A DNA stretch of 43,838 nucleotides from Nitrospirota bacterium (GCA_016194285.1 JACQBZ010000060.1:1-43838); one strand, 5' to 3'; shown: positions 8,502-16,698, counted from the first letter of the stretch. Made by a program: numbers and translations. Notes: generated by a model not told the origin, from the sequence alone.

Positions 8502-9542
8502 ATGGTTGCGCATCGCCTTCAAACCATCCGGCATTCACTCCGCGCCCTCGCCGTACTATCTTTCGGAGGGGTCCTGCTTCTGGGTTGTAGCGGGAAAAGC
8601 AATATCGTCACGGCCATCGTCATCAATCCGGAGCAGCCGGCCATTTTATTCATCGCCACGAATGATTCCGTGTATAAAACCCGCGATGATGGAGCCACCT
8701 GGGTGCCGGTCACGGAGGGTTTGAGCAACGCCCGGATCTTGTCCTTGGCCATCCATCCGACCCATACCTCGACCATTTATGCGGGGACCCTCGGAGACGC
8801 CGTCTATCGTAGTGTCGATGGTGGGAATCGGTGGTCCATCATCAACGCAGGGCTCAAAGAGCATGTAACCGTGGTCAATGCTTTTATCTTTTTTCCTCGG
8901 GATCCCGAGACCATTCTGGCCGCGACAACGGTCGGGTTTTTTAAAACCGTCAACGGAGGGATGATGTGGGACGAGCTGTCCAGCAAGGGCATGGACAGCG
9001 TCTACATCGTGTCGACCGCTTTGGATCCTACCGACACGAATATTTTATATGCCGGCACGAGCGGCGGTGTTTACAAGAGCGTCAACGGTGGAATGAATTG
9101 GCGTGAATCGAACAACGGCCTCATGCGTATCGAACCCGGAAACGCGCTTTCATTGGGGGTCAATTCTCTGGTGATGAATCCGATGAAGACGACAACGCTC
9201 TACGCCGGAACGACTCGAGGGGCTTTCAAGACGATCGATGGCGCCGCAAGCTGGACCAAGATTCAGGAAGGGATCGGGGAGCGATTTATTGCAGCGATCC
9301 TCGTCCATCCCACGGTGAGTACGACCCTGTTTGCCGCGACCCAGGACGGGGTTTACAAATCAACCGATGGGGGTGAGCATTGGGTAACCCTTAACAATGG
9401 GCTGGCCAATCTCAACGTCCGCTCGCTGGTCATGCACCCGAAGGATCCGAACATCCTGTATGCAGGGACTCAGGGTGGCCTTTTTAAAACAATGGACGGT
9501 GGCGTCCACTGGACTGCTTTGACCATTCGACCGAAAGGGTGA
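8502..9542 (+). CDS. Lipoprotein with seven Asp-box (BNR-like) beta-propeller repeats
   Basis: The 346-residue product begins with a lipoprotein signal peptide ending in the lipobox LLLGC (Cys about 29), so it is probably anchored in the inner or outer membrane. The rest is seven repeats of about 45 residues carrying the Asp-box pattern (V/F)(Y/F)K(S/T)xDGGxxW: KTRDDGATW, RSVDGGNRW, KTVNGGMMW, KSVNGGMNW, KTIDGAASW, KSTDGGEHW and KTMDGGVHW. Repeats also share an ILYAGT strand. Such repeats occur in sialidases, Vps10/sortilin and Ycf48-type assembly factors; no sialidase catalytic set is visible, so a binding or assembly role is more likely than catalysis. Only the ATG at 8502 can serve as start, and it has no ribosome binding site. 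Confidence 0.88.
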   Translation: MVAHRLQTIRHSLRALAVLSFGGVLLLGCSGKSNIVTAIVINPEQPAILFIATNDSVYKTRDDGATWVPVTEGLSNARILSLAIHPTHTSTIYAGTLGDAVYRSVDGGNRWSIINAGLKEHVTVVNAFIFFPRDPETILAATTVGFFKTVNGGMMWDELSSKGMDSVYIVSTALDPTDTNILYAGTSGGVYKSVNGGMNWRESNNGLMRIEPGNALSLGVNSLVMNPMKTTTLYAGTTRGAFKTIDGAASWTKIQEGIGERFIAAILVHPTVSTTLFAATQDGVYKSTDGGEHWVTLNNGLANLNVRSLVMHPKDPNILYAGTQGGLFKTMDGGVHWTALTIRPKG

Positions 9543-9659
9543 GGGGAATAAGCAGCCCCGGATAATAAAGCCGGTTCGCGGCTCTGCCGCGAGAGGCGCA
9601 GGGTTTGGGGGCATCGGAGGACGTTGCACAGCCTCAGCCGCACGGGCCCCCAATTATAT

Positions 9660-9745
9660 TGGTGCCGAAGGGGGGATTTGAACCCCCACGGGGTCACCCC
9701 CACTACGCCCTGAACGTAGCGTGTCTACCGTTCCACCACTTCGGC
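9660..9745 (-). tRNA. tRNA-Leu (anticodon CAG)
   Basis: The minus strand GCCGAAG...CTTCGGC-A folds as a class II tRNA with a long variable arm (GGGGGTGACCCC). The anticodon stem-loop is CTACG-TTCAGGG-CGTAG, giving CAG, and the T-arm is GGGGGTTCAAATCCCCC. The 3' CCA is encoded in the DNA (9660-9662), unlike the two tRNAs further on. Confidence 0.95.
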
Positions 9746-9796
9746 ATACAGAAAGAGACAGGACATGCATTCATGACGGCCCGTTTGAGATCCCGT

Positions 9797-9825
9797 ATCC
9801 TAACAGAGAACCCTGGGGGTGTCAA
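9797..9825 (-). promoter_or_regulatory. Promoter of tRNA-Leu
   Basis: TTGACA (9820-9825), a 17-base spacer and TAGGAT (9797-9802) on the minus strand lie about 50 bases before the tRNA 5' end. It shares the intergenic region with the divergent bcsA gene. Confidence 0.6.
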
Positions 9826-9890
9826 TCCAGGGTATCCCGTTGAATGGAATGTCAAAAGTAAGGACTTTTTTGTGATATATTTAAAACATA

Positions 9891-12371
9891 ATGCAGCGTT
9901 TGAAGATCAGAACACCCTTGCTAAAAACAGTTCTCTTTCCATTTCTTATTATTCTATCGCTTACCGGAATTTTTAATATTTCCAAAGCCTCCACCGATCC
10001 CTCCCCCGGTGCTTCAACCGATATCAGTTCTTTGACCACCCCGGCTGAGGGGCCATCGATGGCGGAGTCTCAGTCAACGGAACCGATTGATATGGACTCG
10101 AAGCCGTTTGTAGGGTCCTGGGGGGATTATGTCCTGTCCATTCTGTTGATCGCACTTGCGATTTTTTTAACAAAGAAGCGGATCCGCCTGTTTCAAGCCA
10201 AATGGGCCATCACTGCCCTCAGTGTCTTTTTGGGATTGCGCTACCTCTACTGGCGGTGGATCTACACGTTAAATACAGAGGATCCCTGGGCCACAAGTAT
10301 CAGTCTGATACTCTATTCAGCCGAGATTTATGGTTTCCTTTCCGTGCTTTTGTTTTATGTTCAGGTGGCCAAGCCTACGGACCGTTCTGCGAGCCCGCCG
10401 AGCGAAACCCAGCTGCCGACCGTGGATATCTTTGTCACAATTTACAATGAATCGCTGGATATCTTGTATCAAACCCTTGTCGGATGTATGGCCATCGACT
10501 ACCCGGCCGGTCTTAAAAAGGTTTGTGTCCTCGATGATGGGCATCGGGAAGAGGTCAAACGCCTCGCGGAGCGTTTGGGCTGCCAGTACATCCGTCGCAC
10601 GACCCATGAACATGCCAAGGCCGGGAACCTCAATCATGCCCTGACCCAGTCTTCCGGGGAGTTCGTGATGGTTCTGGATTGTGATCACGTCCCGGTCCGA
10701 ACCTTTCTCAAAGAGACGGTCGGTTTCTTCAAGGACCCGAAGGTCGCCTTTGTGCAGACCCCGCATTACTTCTATAATCCGGACACGTTTCAACGAAATC
10801 TTCGACTGGAACGGGAGATTGTCAATGAACAGGACCTATTTTTCTATGTCATACAACCGGGGCGGGACGGCTTCAACTCCAGCTTCTTCGCCGGCAGCGG
10901 GGGGATATTCCGCCGCTCGGCTCTCCAAACCATCGGCGGGTTCCAGGTGGTGACCCTGACGGAAGATCTCCATACCAGCATGGTCCTACACGCAAAAGGA
11001 TACCGGTCCGTCTACGTGAATAAGATTCTGGCGGCGGGATTGGCTCCCGAGAGCTACGAGAGCTATCTGAAACAGAGGCAACGGTGGACTCGAGGAGGGG
11101 TCCAGGTTTTCCTGTTGGACAACCCGCTTTGGAAAGCCGGACTGACCGTGATGCAGCGGATCAATTATTTCGGTTCGCTCTTTTATTTCTTTCACGGCTG
11201 GCCCCGTCTGATTTATCTGGCGGCTCCGCTTTCATACCTTCTTCTGAATTACCCTCCGCTCATGGCGCCTTTTCCGATTCTTCTGAATTATTTTTTGCCC
11301 TACTATCTATCATCGTTCATGGCCTTTAACGTCGTCAGCAAAAACTTTCGCAACCCCTTCTGGTCGGATGTTTATGAAACCGTGATGTGCTTTTTTATCA
11401 GCTGGACCTCTCTGGAAACCGTGTTTACGCCGACAAAGACCAAGTTCCATGTAACGCCCAAGGGGGTGCGGTTTGAGAAGGCCCAGTTGTCCTGGTCTTA
11501 TGTGATGCCCCACATACTGCTTTTCGCCGTTCTATTGATCGGGCTTGGCGTGGGGGGATATCAATTATGGAATCGCCGCGACCATTTCGATGCCACCTTG
11601 TTAAGCGTCATCTGGACCGTCTATAATCTGGTCATCCTGATGGCGGCGGTCATCGTGGCCCGCGAGCGTCCTCAGAAAAGGTCGTCGCCTCGCCTGTTCC
11701 GGAAGATCGACTGCGAATTGAAGTTCGGGGGTCGAACCCTCGTTGGAAAAACAACCGACCTAAGCGAGAGCGGTCTATCGATGGTTCTGGATCGCCCCGT
11801 GCTTCTCCCGCCGGTGGTTCACGTTCGGTTGGTCAGCGACTTCGGCGAGATCACCGAAATCAAGGGGGAAGTGATCCGGAACGATTCGTCGCCGTCCGGC
11901 GGTTCCGGTGTCGGGATTCGATTTTTAAACATCAGCGATTCGCAGCACCAGAGTCTGATCCGCCAGATGTACAGTTCACCGACTGGTTGGGCCGAGGCCC
12001 ATCAGGCCACCTCCGCCACGTGGGCGTCGTTGGCCTATCTGGTGACCTCATCGGTCCGGGCCTTTGTCAAGGAAAAGATCCTTCGGCGGCTTTCCTCCCG
12101 GGTCAAGAAGCGCCTGACGTGCGAACTGGTGGTGGGAGAACGCGTATTCCAAGGGACTACGGAGGACATCAGCAACACCGGTCTCTTGGTGCACCTGAAG
12201 ACCGACGAGGCCTTCACGAAAGAAGTGACGATCCGGTTGTATCACGAGGATCGGGTGGTTTTCAGTATCCGGGGAGAAATTGTCCGCCGGACCAAGGCGA
12301 AAGGACAGGGGGCGATTTACGGGATCCGGTTTCTCGAACGCCAGGATCTCGAACTATCCTCCCTGGCATGA
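9891..12371 (+). CDS. bcsA: Cellulose synthase catalytic subunit with two PilZ domains
   Basis: This is a processive family-2 glycosyltransferase of the BcsA type that would polymerise glucose from UDP-glucose and move the chain across the inner membrane. After an N-terminal hydrophobic segment (about 10-30) and three more membrane segments (80-165), the GT domain shows LDDG (about 214), DCDH for DxD (about 263), TED (about 357) and QRQRW for QxxRW (about 395). More membrane helices follow to about 590. Two c-di-GMP-binding PilZ domains then stand in tandem: RSSPR...DLSESG (about 600-700) and RVKKR...DISNTG (about 737-826). Canonical BcsA has one PilZ. No Shine-Dalgarno precedes the ATG. The next genes are bcsG-like and a beta-rich exported protein; bcsB, bcsC and bcsZ are absent from the window. 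Confidence 0.9.
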   Translation: MQRLKIRTPLLKTVLFPFLIILSLTGIFNISKASTDPSPGASTDISSLTTPAEGPSMAESQSTEPIDMDSKPFVGSWGDYVLSILLIALAIFLTKKRIRLFQAKWAITALSVFLGLRYLYWRWIYTLNTEDPWATSISLILYSAEIYGFLSVLLFYVQVAKPTDRSASPPSETQLPTVDIFVTIYNESLDILYQTLVGCMAIDYPAGLKKVCVLDDGHREEVKRLAERLGCQYIRRTTHEHAKAGNLNHALTQSSGEFVMVLDCDHVPVRTFLKETVGFFKDPKVAFVQTPHYFYNPDTFQRNLRLEREIVNEQDLFFYVIQPGRDGFNSSFFAGSGGIFRRSALQTIGGFQVVTLTEDLHTSMVLHAKGYRSVYVNKILAAGLAPESYESYLKQRQRWTRGGVQVFLLDNPLWKAGLTVMQRINYFGSLFYFFHGWPRLIYLAAPLSYLLLNYPPLMAPFPILLNYFLPYYLSSFMAFNVVSKNFRNPFWSDVYETVMCFFISWTSLETVFTPTKTKFHVTPKGVRFEKAQLSWSYVMPHILLFAVLLIGLGVGGYQLWNRRDHFDATLLSVIWTVYNLVILMAAVIVARERPQKRSSPRLFRKIDCELKFGGRTLVGKTTDLSESGLSMVLDRPVLLPPVVHVRLVSDFGEITEIKGEVIRNDSSPSGGSGVGIRFLNISDSQHQSLIRQMYSSPTGWAEAHQATSATWASLAYLVTSSVRAFVKEKILRRLSSRVKKRLTCELVVGERVFQGTTEDISNTGLLVHLKTDEAFTKEVTIRLYHEDRVVFSIRGEIVRRTKAKGQGAIYGIRFLERQDLELSSLA

Positions 12372-12395
12372 AGTCGAGGAGGTTCCCGTCGTATC

Positions 12396-13937
12396 ATGGG
12401 CGCGTGGAATTTTTATTTCTTAGCCAAACTGTACTTATATTTTCGAGGCTATCTTCGCCTCGATTTCGTGTTGAACCTTCTCTTCATCATTTTTCTGGTC
12501 ATTCCCGTGCCGGCGCAACTGAAGTCTTACCGGTCACTCACCGTCGTTAAACATGGCTTCAGTGGGGTTTTGGGTTTATTGCTTTTGTGGCATGATTCCT
12601 GGCTTCCACCGCTCGGAGTTGCGTTGAGCTTTGTTGGGCAAGGCGGGATGCCGTCCAAAGAATACGTCTACCGATTTCTTTTGGAGTTCGTCAATCTCCG
12701 GGAAGTCGCCGCGGTGGTTTCAATTCTGGCCTTGGGGATTTTAGTGCGCAATCGTATTCGATTAACGCCGGTCGTCCTGCTCTTACTTGTGATCGTTCCA
12801 CTCCGCGAGTTTGGACAACACCCGGGTGGGATCGAGGGCGAGGTCCGGGCCTTCTATCGATCGGAATCGTCCCGCGTGGTTCATTTTGAAAAATCAAATA
12901 CGAAGGCCCCGGATTTTGACATCATTATTTTACATGTCTGCTCGCTGTCCTGGGATGATTTGAGAGGGGTCGGCATGGAAGCCGATCCCTTTTTCAAAAC
13001 ATTTGATGTCCTTTTCACCGATTTTAACTCCGTCACGACGTACAGCAACCCATCCGCCATCCGGCTTCTAAGGGCCAACTGCGGTCAGTCCAGTCATGAC
13101 GCCCTCTACCACGAGGCGCCGCGGGACTGCTACCTGGTTGAATCGCTTCGTGATCAAGGATTTGAAACCACCTTTACCTTGAATCATGACGGGGTCTACG
13201 GTCATTTTGCAGACCAAGTGAAGGCCTTGGGGCATCTGGATACGCCGCTGCTGCCGATCGATCTCCCGATCCAGGCCTATGACTTTGATGGATCGGCCAT
13301 CTATAATGACTACGCCGTGCTTGAAAAATGGTGGGCCCTTCGGCAGCAATCCCCCTCAACGGCTGCGGCGGTTTACTACAACACGATCAGCTTGCACGAC
13401 GGCGCTCATTGGGTCGGAGAGAAAGAATGGTGGAAGCGGGACCGCACGGTTTACTACAGAGAAGCGGCGCAGAAACTGTTGGGGGATGTCGCGCGGTTTT
13501 TTGATCTTGTGGCGTCGTCCGGCCGGAAGGCCGTCATCGTTTTTGTTCCGGAACACGGTATGGCGCTGCGGGGCAACGTGCTTCAGGTCGCGGGCCTGCG
13601 GGATATTCCGTTTAAGCCAATCACCCAGGTGCCGGTCGGGATCAAATTCATCGGGAGAAATCCCGGTCGCGGAGATATTCCTCAACGCGTCATTTCCAAA
13701 CCGACCAGCTATCTTGCGCTTTCGTACCTGATGGCGTCTTTTATGGAACGAAGCCCTTTCGAGTCGGACGGGTCTGAATCCGATGATCGAATCGCGCATC
13801 TGCCTGAAACCGATTTTGTGGCCGAAAACCAGGAAATCCGAATTGCCAAAAAAGGCGCGGAATACTTTCTTTACGGCAAAGAGAAGAAATGGATCGCGCT
13901 TCCATCAATTGCCGTTCCACAGACAGGAGGAACTTAA
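12396..13937 (+). CDS. bcsG: BcsG-like cellulose phosphoethanolamine transferase
   Basis: BcsG of enterobacteria moves phosphoethanolamine from PE onto cellulose in the periplasm. The 513-residue product has the family N terminus (WNFYFLAKLYLYF), four or five membrane segments up to about residue 135, then a periplasmic alkaline-phosphatase-fold domain. Zinc-site and active-site elements known from E. coli BcsG are recognisable: VCSLSWDDL (zinc Cys, about 182), YSNPSAIRLLRANCGQ (nucleophile Ser region, about 216-231), SLHDG (His, about 332) and VPEHG (Glu-His, about 384). The gene starts 24 bases after bcsA, so co-expression is likely. PE for the reaction is supplied by the psd/pssA pathway elsewhere in the window. 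The bcsE and bcsF partners found in enterobacteria are not here. Confidence 0.86.
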   Translation: MGAWNFYFLAKLYLYFRGYLRLDFVLNLLFIIFLVIPVPAQLKSYRSLTVVKHGFSGVLGLLLLWHDSWLPPLGVALSFVGQGGMPSKEYVYRFLLEFVNLREVAAVVSILALGILVRNRIRLTPVVLLLLVIVPLREFGQHPGGIEGEVRAFYRSESSRVVHFEKSNTKAPDFDIIILHVCSLSWDDLRGVGMEADPFFKTFDVLFTDFNSVTTYSNPSAIRLLRANCGQSSHDALYHEAPRDCYLVESLRDQGFETTFTLNHDGVYGHFADQVKALGHLDTPLLPIDLPIQAYDFDGSAIYNDYAVLEKWWALRQQSPSTAAAVYYNTISLHDGAHWVGEKEWWKRDRTVYYREAAQKLLGDVARFFDLVASSGRKAVIVFVPEHGMALRGNVLQVAGLRDIPFKPITQVPVGIKFIGRNPGRGDIPQRVISKPTSYLALSYLMASFMERSPFESDGSESDDRIAHLPETDFVAENQEIRIAKKGAEYFLYGKEKKWIALPSIAVPQTGGT

Positions 13938-13940
13938 TCC

Positions 13941-14708
13941 ATGGTCCGGTGGGTATGCCTTTGGGGAGTGATTTTTTCCGTCAGCCTGCTTTGCAGCGGG
14001 CCGGCGTTTGCGCTGGATTATCTGGGCCTGCCCGGTTCGACCTGGGGTTCGGTCAGCCATGATGTGGACAAGCTGGTGGGCTCCGGCGCGATGGGCTACA
14101 TCAACCAGGGGGTCGACTGGGTCAAGCTGCCGGGGGCGATCACGTTCAACACCTTCGCCGAGTTTCGGTACCGGTTTCGGAGCGAGAACAAGGAATTTTA
14201 TAATGCCTACAGTGGGGCGACGGGGTTGGAATTCAAACGGTCGCCTTTCCATTTGGGAATGGACTATGTCTGGGAGCGGTTTCCGGCGGAGGGCGTGCAG
14301 TCCAACAATCTCCAATACTATCTCACCTGGTACTACGACTGGGACCTCAATCGGGGGTCGCGGAAGGTTCTGGGTGTTCCGGGTTCGATCTGGGGTTCGG
14401 TCAGCCATGATGTGGACAAGCTGGTGGGCTCCGGCGCGATGGGCTACATCAATCAGGGAATCGACTGGGTCAAGCTGCCGGGGGCGATCACGTTCAACAC
14501 GTTTGCCGAGTTTCGGTACCGGTTTCGGAGCGAGAATAAGGAGTTTTATAATGCCTACAGCGGAGCGACGGGGTTGGAATTCAAACGGTCGCCTTTCCAT
14601 TTGGGAATGGACTATGTCTGGGAGCGGTTTCCGGCAGCAGGGGAGCAGTCGAATAAACTGCAATACTATCTCACCTGGTACTACGACTGGGACTTGAAAC
14701 ATAAGTAG
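13941..14708 (+). CDS. Exported beta-rich protein made of two near-identical units
   Basis: I do not recognise a named family. The 255-residue product has a signal peptide (VRWVCLWGVIFSVSLLCSGPAFA, mature from about residue 25). Two copies of a unit of 116 residues follow: GSxWGSVSHDVDKLVGSGAMGYINQG...LQYYLTWYYDWDL. Each unit ends in four segments with alternating hydrophobic and polar residues (FNTFAEFRYRFRSE, YSGATGLEFKR, FHLGMDYVWERF, LQYYLTWYYDWDL), the look of outer-membrane beta-strands. Two units would give about eight strands, compatible with a small barrel; this is inference. AGGAGG precedes the ATG, and the gene starts three bases after the bcsG stop. By position it may serve export, anchoring or modification of the polysaccharide. 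Confidence 0.75.
   Translation: MVRWVCLWGVIFSVSLLCSGPAFALDYLGLPGSTWGSVSHDVDKLVGSGAMGYINQGVDWVKLPGAITFNTFAEFRYRFRSENKEFYNAYSGATGLEFKRSPFHLGMDYVWERFPAEGVQSNNLQYYLTWYYDWDLNRGSRKVLGVPGSIWGSVSHDVDKLVGSGAMGYINQGIDWVKLPGAITFNTFAEFRYRFRSENKEFYNAYSGATGLEFKRSPFHLGMDYVWERFPAAGEQSNKLQYYLTWYYDWDLKHK
14034..14696 (+). repeat. Direct tandem duplication, 348-bp period, inside a CDS
   Basis: The stretch starting GGTTCGA at 14034 recurs at 14382, an exact 348-base offset (116 codons). Over about 310 aligned bases I count roughly two dozen differences by eye, many of them synonymous, with long exact blocks (for example 14087-14111 against its copy). This points to recent duplication or ongoing gene conversion. 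Confidence 0.9.
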
Positions 14709-14736
14709 GGCCGAACGGAGAAAGGGATTCACCCAG

Positions 14737-14765
14737 TTGACAGCCCATGCCGTTTTGACTATACT
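14737..14765 (+). promoter_or_regulatory. Promoter of rplI
   Basis: TTGACA (14737-14742), exactly 17 bases, then TATACT (14760-14765); an almost perfect sigma70 promoter about 40 bases before the rplI start. Confidence 0.75.
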
Positions 14766-14810
14766 GACCTCCTTTAATTCGGTGTGCAGACCCGGAAGAA
14801 GGAGTGGACG

Positions 14811-15254
14811 ATGAAAGTGATTTTGCGGGAAGATGTCGAAACGTTGGGCCGGATGGGCGATTTGGTCAATGTCTCGGACGGCTACGCCCGGAATTTTTTG
14901 ATTCCCAAAATGAAGGCGGTTGAGGCCACGACAAAAAACGTCAAGGTTTTGGAACACGAGAAGCGATTGATCGCCGACAAGGCCCGAAAGATAAAAAAGG
15001 AGTTTGAGACCCTGGCCAAGAAGATCAACGGTATGCCGATCACGATCCCCGTCCAGGTGGGCGAGGAAGGGAAATTGTTCGGTTCCGTGACGAATAAAGA
15101 CATTGCGGAAGCATTATCCAAAGAAGGCATCGAGATCGACAAGCGGAAAATTCAGCTCGAGAGTCCGTTGAAGGAGGTCGGCAGTTTTAGCGTCCCGATC
15201 CAAGTTTATCATGATGTCAAGGCCCACCTGAAACTCACCCTGATCAAGGCCTAA
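14811..15254 (+). CDS. rplI: 50S ribosomal protein L9
   Basis: L9 binds 23S rRNA at the base of the L1 stalk. The family signature is at the N terminus ([33 protein letters not shown]), followed by the long central helix and the C-terminal domain ([15 protein letters not shown]). The ORF track begins at 14784, but AAGGAG six bases before the ATG at 14811 and the family N terminus fix the start there, giving 147 residues, the usual length. The gene stands alone with its own strong promoter; the rpsF-ssb-rpsR genes that often precede it are not present. Confidence 0.96.
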   Translation: MKVILREDVETLGRMGDLVNVSDGYARNFLIPKMKAVEATTKNVKVLEHEKRLIADKARKIKKEFETLAKKINGMPITIPVQVGEEGKLFGSVTNKDIAEALSKEGIEIDKRKIQLESPLKEVGSFSVPIQVYHDVKAHLKLTLIKA

Positions 15255-15291
15255 TCTCCAAGAACCGTTCGATTCCTGCCCCGACAGCCGA

Positions 15292-15321
15292 TTGCTATTT
15301 CTCGACGGTTTGGGCTATAAT
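15292..15321 (+). promoter_or_regulatory. Promoter of rph-rdgB-tRNA-Pro
   Basis: TTGCTA (15292-15297), 18 bases, TATAAT (15316-15321), about 30 bases before the rph start. Confidence 0.6.
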
Positions 15322-15352
15322 CTCCCCACTTTTTCACGGAGAAGGAAGCGAC

Positions 15353-16102
15353 ATGCCCCACCTGCGACCTCGGCCGGACGGACGGCGCTGGGACGAATTG
15401 CGACCCCTCAAGATCACGCGGTCCTATCTGAAAAATGTTGAAGGATCGGTTTTGATCGAGATGGGCGACACCAAAGTGATCTGCGCGGTCACCGTCGAAG
15501 AGACCGTGCCCCCGTTTCTTCGAGGCAAAAACAAGGGCTGGATCTCGGCCGAGTACGGCATGCTGCCCCGTTCTTCCCGTGAGCGCATCCCCCGCGAGTC
15601 GGTGCGGGGTCGCGTCGGTGGTCGGACGCATGAGATTCAGCGATTGATCGGCCGATCCCTCCGTGCCGTGACGGACCTTGAGCGCCTGGGTGAGCGCACC
15701 CTCTGGATCGATTGCGACGTGATCCAGGCCGACGGCGGGACCCGGACCGCCTCGATCACCGGCGCCTTCATCGCGCTGGCCGACGCCCTTCTCCAGGCTC
15801 AAAAACAGGGACGCATGGATCGCATTCCGATCAAGGATTACCTGGCGGCCGTCAGCGTAGGCCGGGTGCAGGGTCAGGCCGCGTTGGACCTGTGCTATGC
15901 GGAAGACTCCAATGCCGAAGTGGACATGAACGTCGTTATGACCGGAAGCGAGAAATTCGTCGAAGTTCAGGGAACGGCCGAACAGCAGCCCTTCACCCGG
16001 TCCGAAATGGATGCGTTGGTGGATCTGGCAAAGAAAGGCATCAAGCAACTCATCACCCAGCAGAGGAAATTGCTGAAAGGAATCCTGTTGTGCGGACCGT
16101 GA
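15353..16102 (+). CDS. rph: Ribonuclease PH
   Basis: RNase PH is a phosphorolytic 3'-5' exoribonuclease that trims tRNA 3' ends. Signatures are [15 protein letters not shown] at the N terminus, [17 protein letters not shown], and the phosphate-site region [21 protein letters not shown]. At 249 residues the protein is full length. GAAGGAA precedes the ATG. It overlaps rdgB and sits upstream of two tRNA genes that lack an encoded CCA. That suits a tRNA-processing enzyme, although the rph-rdgB pairing is widespread. Confidence 0.96.
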   Translation: MPHLRPRPDGRRWDELRPLKITRSYLKNVEGSVLIEMGDTKVICAVTVEETVPPFLRGKNKGWISAEYGMLPRSSRERIPRESVRGRVGGRTHEIQRLIGRSLRAVTDLERLGERTLWIDCDVIQADGGTRTASITGAFIALADALLQAQKQGRMDRIPIKDYLAAVSVGRVQGQAALDLCYAEDSNAEVDMNVVMTGSEKFVEVQGTAEQQPFTRSEMDALVDLAKKGIKQLITQQRKLLKGILLCGP

Positions 16103-16698
16103 CAGAGATCGTTGTCGCGACGAACAACCGGCACAAGTTTGAGGAGATCTCGGCCATCTTAAAAGGGGTGCCGGTTCGACTAATCCCGCTCGCCGATTAT
16201 CCCGACGCCCCGGAGTTGAAGGAAGAAGGCGCGACCTATGCCGAGAACGCCGTCCACAAAGCGCGGACGATCGCCCGGTTTACGGGGAAGTGGGCCCTCG
16301 GAGATGATACCGGTTTGGAGGTGGATGCGTTGAACGGCCAGCCGGGTCTCTATTCCGCGCGATTTGCCGGGGAGGGCGTCACGTTCGCCGATAACCGTCG
16401 CAAACTCCTCCGGCTGATGGAATCGGTGCCGACCGAGAAGCGGATGGCCACGTTTCGAACCGTCGTGGCGCTGGTCAATCCCTCGGGCGAGACGCACATG
16501 GCGGAAGGCGTTCTTCAGGGTCGCATCGCCGAACAGGAACGAGGAACCGGCGGTTTCGGGTACGATGCCGTGTTTGATCTTCCGGAGTTGGGCAAGACCT
16601 ACGCGGAGCTGACGAGCGAAGAGAAAAACCGCATCAGCCACCGGGCTCGTGCGGTTCAAAAAATCAGGGAGCATTTAAAAAAAATCGTCGGGGTGTAG
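16090..16698 (+). CDS. rdgB: XTP/dITP diphosphatase (HAM1/RdgB family)
   Basis: RdgB hydrolyses the non-canonical triphosphates XTP, dITP and ITP to monophosphates, keeping damaged purines out of nucleic acids. Motifs: [13 protein letters not shown] at the N terminus, [34 protein letters not shown], and SHRARA at the C terminus. Two GTG starts are possible, 16090 and 16099. AAAGGA eight bases before 16090 favours it (202 residues), while 16099 would give a GTGA overlap with the rph stop. The upstream extension in the ORF track is rph read out of frame. The last three codons and the stop lie inside tRNA-Pro. Confidence 0.94.
   Translation: MRTVTEIVVATNNRHKFEEISAILKGVPVRLIPLADYPDAPELKEEGATYAENAVHKARTIARFTGKWALGDDTGLEVDALNGQPGLYSARFAGEGVTFADNRRKLLRLMESVPTEKRMATFRTVVALVNPSGETHMAEGVLQGRIAEQERGTGGFGYDAVFDLPELGKTYAELTSEEKNRISHRARAVQKIREHLKKIVGV

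Noticed and set aside
9605-9976. 123-residue plus-strand ORF
   Set aside because: It runs across the tRNA-Leu gene and the start of bcsA; not coding.
14034-14696. Duplicated block considered as a mobile element
   Set aside because: The period is a whole number of codons inside one reading frame with no transposase, terminal inverted repeats or target duplication.
14008-14697. 229-residue ORF in another frame of the duplicated protein
   Set aside because: Arg/Ser-rich shadow produced by the tandem repeat; the 13941 frame has the signal peptide and Shine-Dalgarno.
15712-16089. N-terminal extension of rdgB in the ORF track
   Set aside because: This is rph sequence read out of frame; RdgB proteins start at the VVATNN motif.
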